Assembly (NCBI GenBank): GCA_026874595.1
Contig: CM049308.1
Span: forward strand, 53,145,624 to 53,209,623
Direction: 5' to 3'
From: Sipunculus nudus
Lineage: Eukaryota > Annelida > Sipuncula > Golfingiida > Sipunculidae
Length of the DNA stretch: 64,000 nt
The translations under genes and the position numbers were made by a program. The notes below the pieces were generated by a model that was not told where the DNA came from, made no database searches, and worked only from the letters and a program-made list of their open reading frames with translations. Below, one piece after another: positions 61,481 through 64,000 of the stretch; within the stretch, counting starts at the first letter, position 1; every line of letters starts with the position of its first letter.

Positions 61481-62693
61481 TTAATTATAAAAGTTGAACC
61501 CTGTTTCCTTATAGAGGACCTCTAACAAATCATCAGTCCGCTTACTCTGTTCGTCTGTAAATAGACTAACCCAGTCACCTACGATACCTTTCCTCATAAA
61601 GCTAAACCCTTCAAGCATATAGGAATTATTCTCAAGTGAAAGTTTTGGGTGTTTCTTCATCTGGTCAAACTCCATTAAATATGATATGCGGTCTAATATG
61701 TTTGGCTGCAGAGATCTTCCAAGGAAATATGCGATTCGCTGGATCCACTCTTTCTGTTGAACTTTAAGGTCTTCATACTTTACGAAAAGTATGTTAAGGT
61801 CATCTCGATGATTCCAGAATGATTTGACATTTTCATACCAACTTCCATATATGACCTTTCCTGCCCAAAATGCTTCAATAAATACCTCCCATTCTCCATT
61901 CCATGGCCCTGACAGCTCATTGGCTTTATGAAAGTGATAATAAGAAACAGCAACATCCTTTGGATTCCTCACCATATAGATAACTTTTCCTTTGGAAAGG
62001 GACTTGGGCAAGTAATTAAAAGCCAGATGACTGTAAAGCACCCGAGGTGGCGAAAGTGATATTACATGAGGGAAATTTAAATCGAGATGATTTGCAAGTT
62101 TCGGTGGAGATCTTTCAAATGTGTCGAGGTCGTCTTGATTGTAAATCGCTCCTACAATTCTTCTTAGCCAATTATTTCCTGAAAGAAAAAAAAATCTATA
62201 TACTTTATTCATAGTAAATGATTAATTAATAAGGATACCACTTTAAAGTATAAAGATTGTGTCAGTCTGAACACTTGTTATTTCAATACTATAATGTCCA
62301 GTGTGAAATGTGTGTGTCGGTTTGACGATTTTCTTAAATTACATATTTTAAATTTGATGACCACTGCGATCTCCGGTGTATTACGCCTGGTAACACAAAT
62401 TGAGATTTTAAAAGTGAGAATGAGAAAATGAGAGACAGAGGAGGGGTTGTGGTCAGAGAAAAGAGGGGTCACACCGTTTCACCACTCTGGAGGGTAGGTC
62501 GGCACAAACAGCGCTGGCTAAAATACCAACCGCAAAGTTTAATAATAAATCATCCTGTGGAACACGGGCTTCATTGATTTATGAGACTAAGAAAATCGTC
62601 GCGACACGTTGTAACGTTGTACATGATAACTAGCTGTTATTTGTTGTTGACAAACATGTGAGTGTCCAACTTTGCCGCAGCAACGAGCCACAC

Positions 62694-62740
<47 letters not shown>

Positions 62741-62995
62741 AGACAGACAGACGAAGACAGAAAGAGATAAAACTGATAATTTTGCAAGACATTTATTATG
62801 CACGATTATATACAGTGAATCCACTTTACCTGATTTGCAATATCCGCATAAGAAAACATCATCTGCGTGGATATCAAGTTTTCTTATTTCTTCCAGATGT
62901 TCCTTCTTCGTGTCATAAAGAAAAGGTACACCATTTACTACATGACTTTCCTTTATGTGGTACGGGAGCTTTGAAAAAGGTTCGTCGTTCGCCAT
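61481..62995 (-). CDS. Cytosolic-type sulfotransferase B (two coding exons)
   Basis: Paralogue of the gene at 51439-52774, same strand, about 9 kb further upstream. Exons 62995-62830 and 62178-61481 join in phase 1 to give 287 residues starting MANDEPFSKL and ending FNFYN. Functional sites match: CKSGNNWLRRI (intron inside the Gly codon; GTAAAG donor, CTTTCAG acceptor), YSHLAFNYLP with the presumed catalytic His, RNPKDVAVSYYHF, and FMRKGIVGDW. Compared with A, it lacks two residues before GKVIY and three at the C terminus, and gains two near the start. Typical SULTs have a TTW or TNW version of the loop (YPKSGTTW); here both paralogues have Cys for Pro and NNW. The frame stays open for about 77 codons upstream of the chosen Met, but that part does not resemble gene A and is probably 5' untranslated or promoter sequence. 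Confidence 0.93.
62696..62740. repeat. (GA)n then G run in sulfotransferase B intron
   Basis: AG run of about 36 bases followed by nine G. Confidence 0.95.
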
Positions 62996-64000
62996 AACTG
63001 AGGGCTTACCGACGTGCTTTTTTTTGGTTAGAGAAAAGTGACTGTGCAAAAATGAGAAAGGAATATACTTTAAACCGAGCGGCTCCCTTTGTGTGCTAAT
63101 CGTTTTCAGTTTATGAGCTTTCAACAGACCGATTAATTCTTTGAGCATGCGTTTGAATAAGCGTAATGTTTCATGATGTGATTTCAGTGGACTGTCAAGA
63201 CTTGACAACCGTTTACTCTGTAACAAGTAGATTTGATGAAAGTCAGAATAACCTTAAGCTGCCATAACTTTTATGAGCATGTTGCCCGTGCCACGCTCGG
63301 GCGCTGTATTATAAATATGTTGGCTTAGGTGTAACAGGTCCCTCTAACCCTAATCAACATATGATCAAACATGAACCTGAATAAGTAAGTGCATGTTTTC
63401 ATTCAGTAACATAGGACACAAGTCGTGACTTATCTCTATGTGGTGACTCGACGTTCCTGGACTCAGACGTGTACTATGACTCAAAGTGTTGGTACTTGAT
63501 AATGGATTTAACAGGTTTTGCTGTTTTCCACGGTCAACGGTTGATGCATTTGTATTTACGCACACCATGAATATGAATGAAACAAGGAATTGTGTTTGTG
63601 GGATGAGGGGTTAGGTACACATCCCTGTGCTTCTATAGTTAATTTTTTATAACACAGAATATTAATCTACATTCATTGAAGTCTTCCCATAAACTCAAGA
63701 TGTCTGGTTTTTATATAACTTTACTCTTTAGGTACTAGTGGAAGGGGGACGCTGGGAGATGTTTTGAAAGTTACACTATGGACGTTTTAAGGCATGATTA
63801 TAACGAAATATTTTGGGTAAATAGGCATTCAAAACAGAAACAGTCTGACTTATGATATGCAACGAAGTTTACGGGATTAATGTAAAAAGTAAACCAATAT
63901 TTTATATAATTCTAATCATATCAAGACCAGATATGGACAAACAAGACATTTTGATACTAGGGTTTCAACGGATATTCAGGTTCTCAACAATTACAGTTTG
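62996..64000. other. Sequence upstream of sulfotransferase B
   Basis: Presumed 5' region and promoter of the minus-strand gene; no defined element assigned and no other gene seen to the window edge. Confidence 0.35.

Noticed and set aside
62996-63226. N-terminal extension of sulfotransferase B by 77 codons
   Set aside because: Open frame, but not similar to gene A, and it makes the protein much longer than the family; the Met at 62995 aligns with the gene A start.

Overview
The window reads as nuclear DNA of an invertebrate animal, most likely a mollusc (inference). It is strongly AT-rich, its genes are split by long introns with GT-AG junctions, and microsatellites and short inverted-repeat elements are everywhere. 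The repeat text, namely the GGGCCAAGGAAG-type element and the long arrays between the two sulfotransferase genes, resembles repeats I associate with bivalve and other marine invertebrate genomes. No bacterial operon, CRISPR array, rRNA or convincing intact tRNA was seen.

Layout. 1-360: fragment of a satellite whose main array lies at 54.77-56.08 kb, in opposite orientation. 0.4-7.9 kb: non-coding, with two dispersed elements (3781-4313 and 5577-5814). 7.96-12.7 kb, plus strand: the last two coding exons of a neuroglobin-like globin, with the conserved globin introns. 12.7-29.1 kb: gene-poor, with second copies of both dispersed elements, a 137-base hairpin and a cluster of GGTTC/GAACC palindromes. 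29.1-33.96 kb: a near-complete but inactivated L1/Tx1-type LINE with an 11-base target-site duplication. 38.3-45.5 kb, minus strand, possibly extending to 49.3 kb: a multi-exon single-pass membrane receptor with a ZU5-like and probable UPA-like cytoplasmic region. 51.4-52.8 and 61.5-63.0 kb, minus strand: a tandem pair of two-exon cytosolic-type sulfotransferases. The 8 kb between them is filled mostly by three tandem or mosaic repeat families.

The genes do not form one pathway: an oxygen-binding globin, an orphan receptor and PAPS-dependent sulfotransferases sit side by side. The best leads are the nine-exon receptor, whose splice phases all agree; the satellite with a 12-base palindrome (GGTGGCGCCACC) at alternating spacings of about 149 and 128; and the sulfotransferase pair, whose only coding intron cuts the PAPS-binding loop in the same codon. 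All calls come from reading the sequence; no database search was run.
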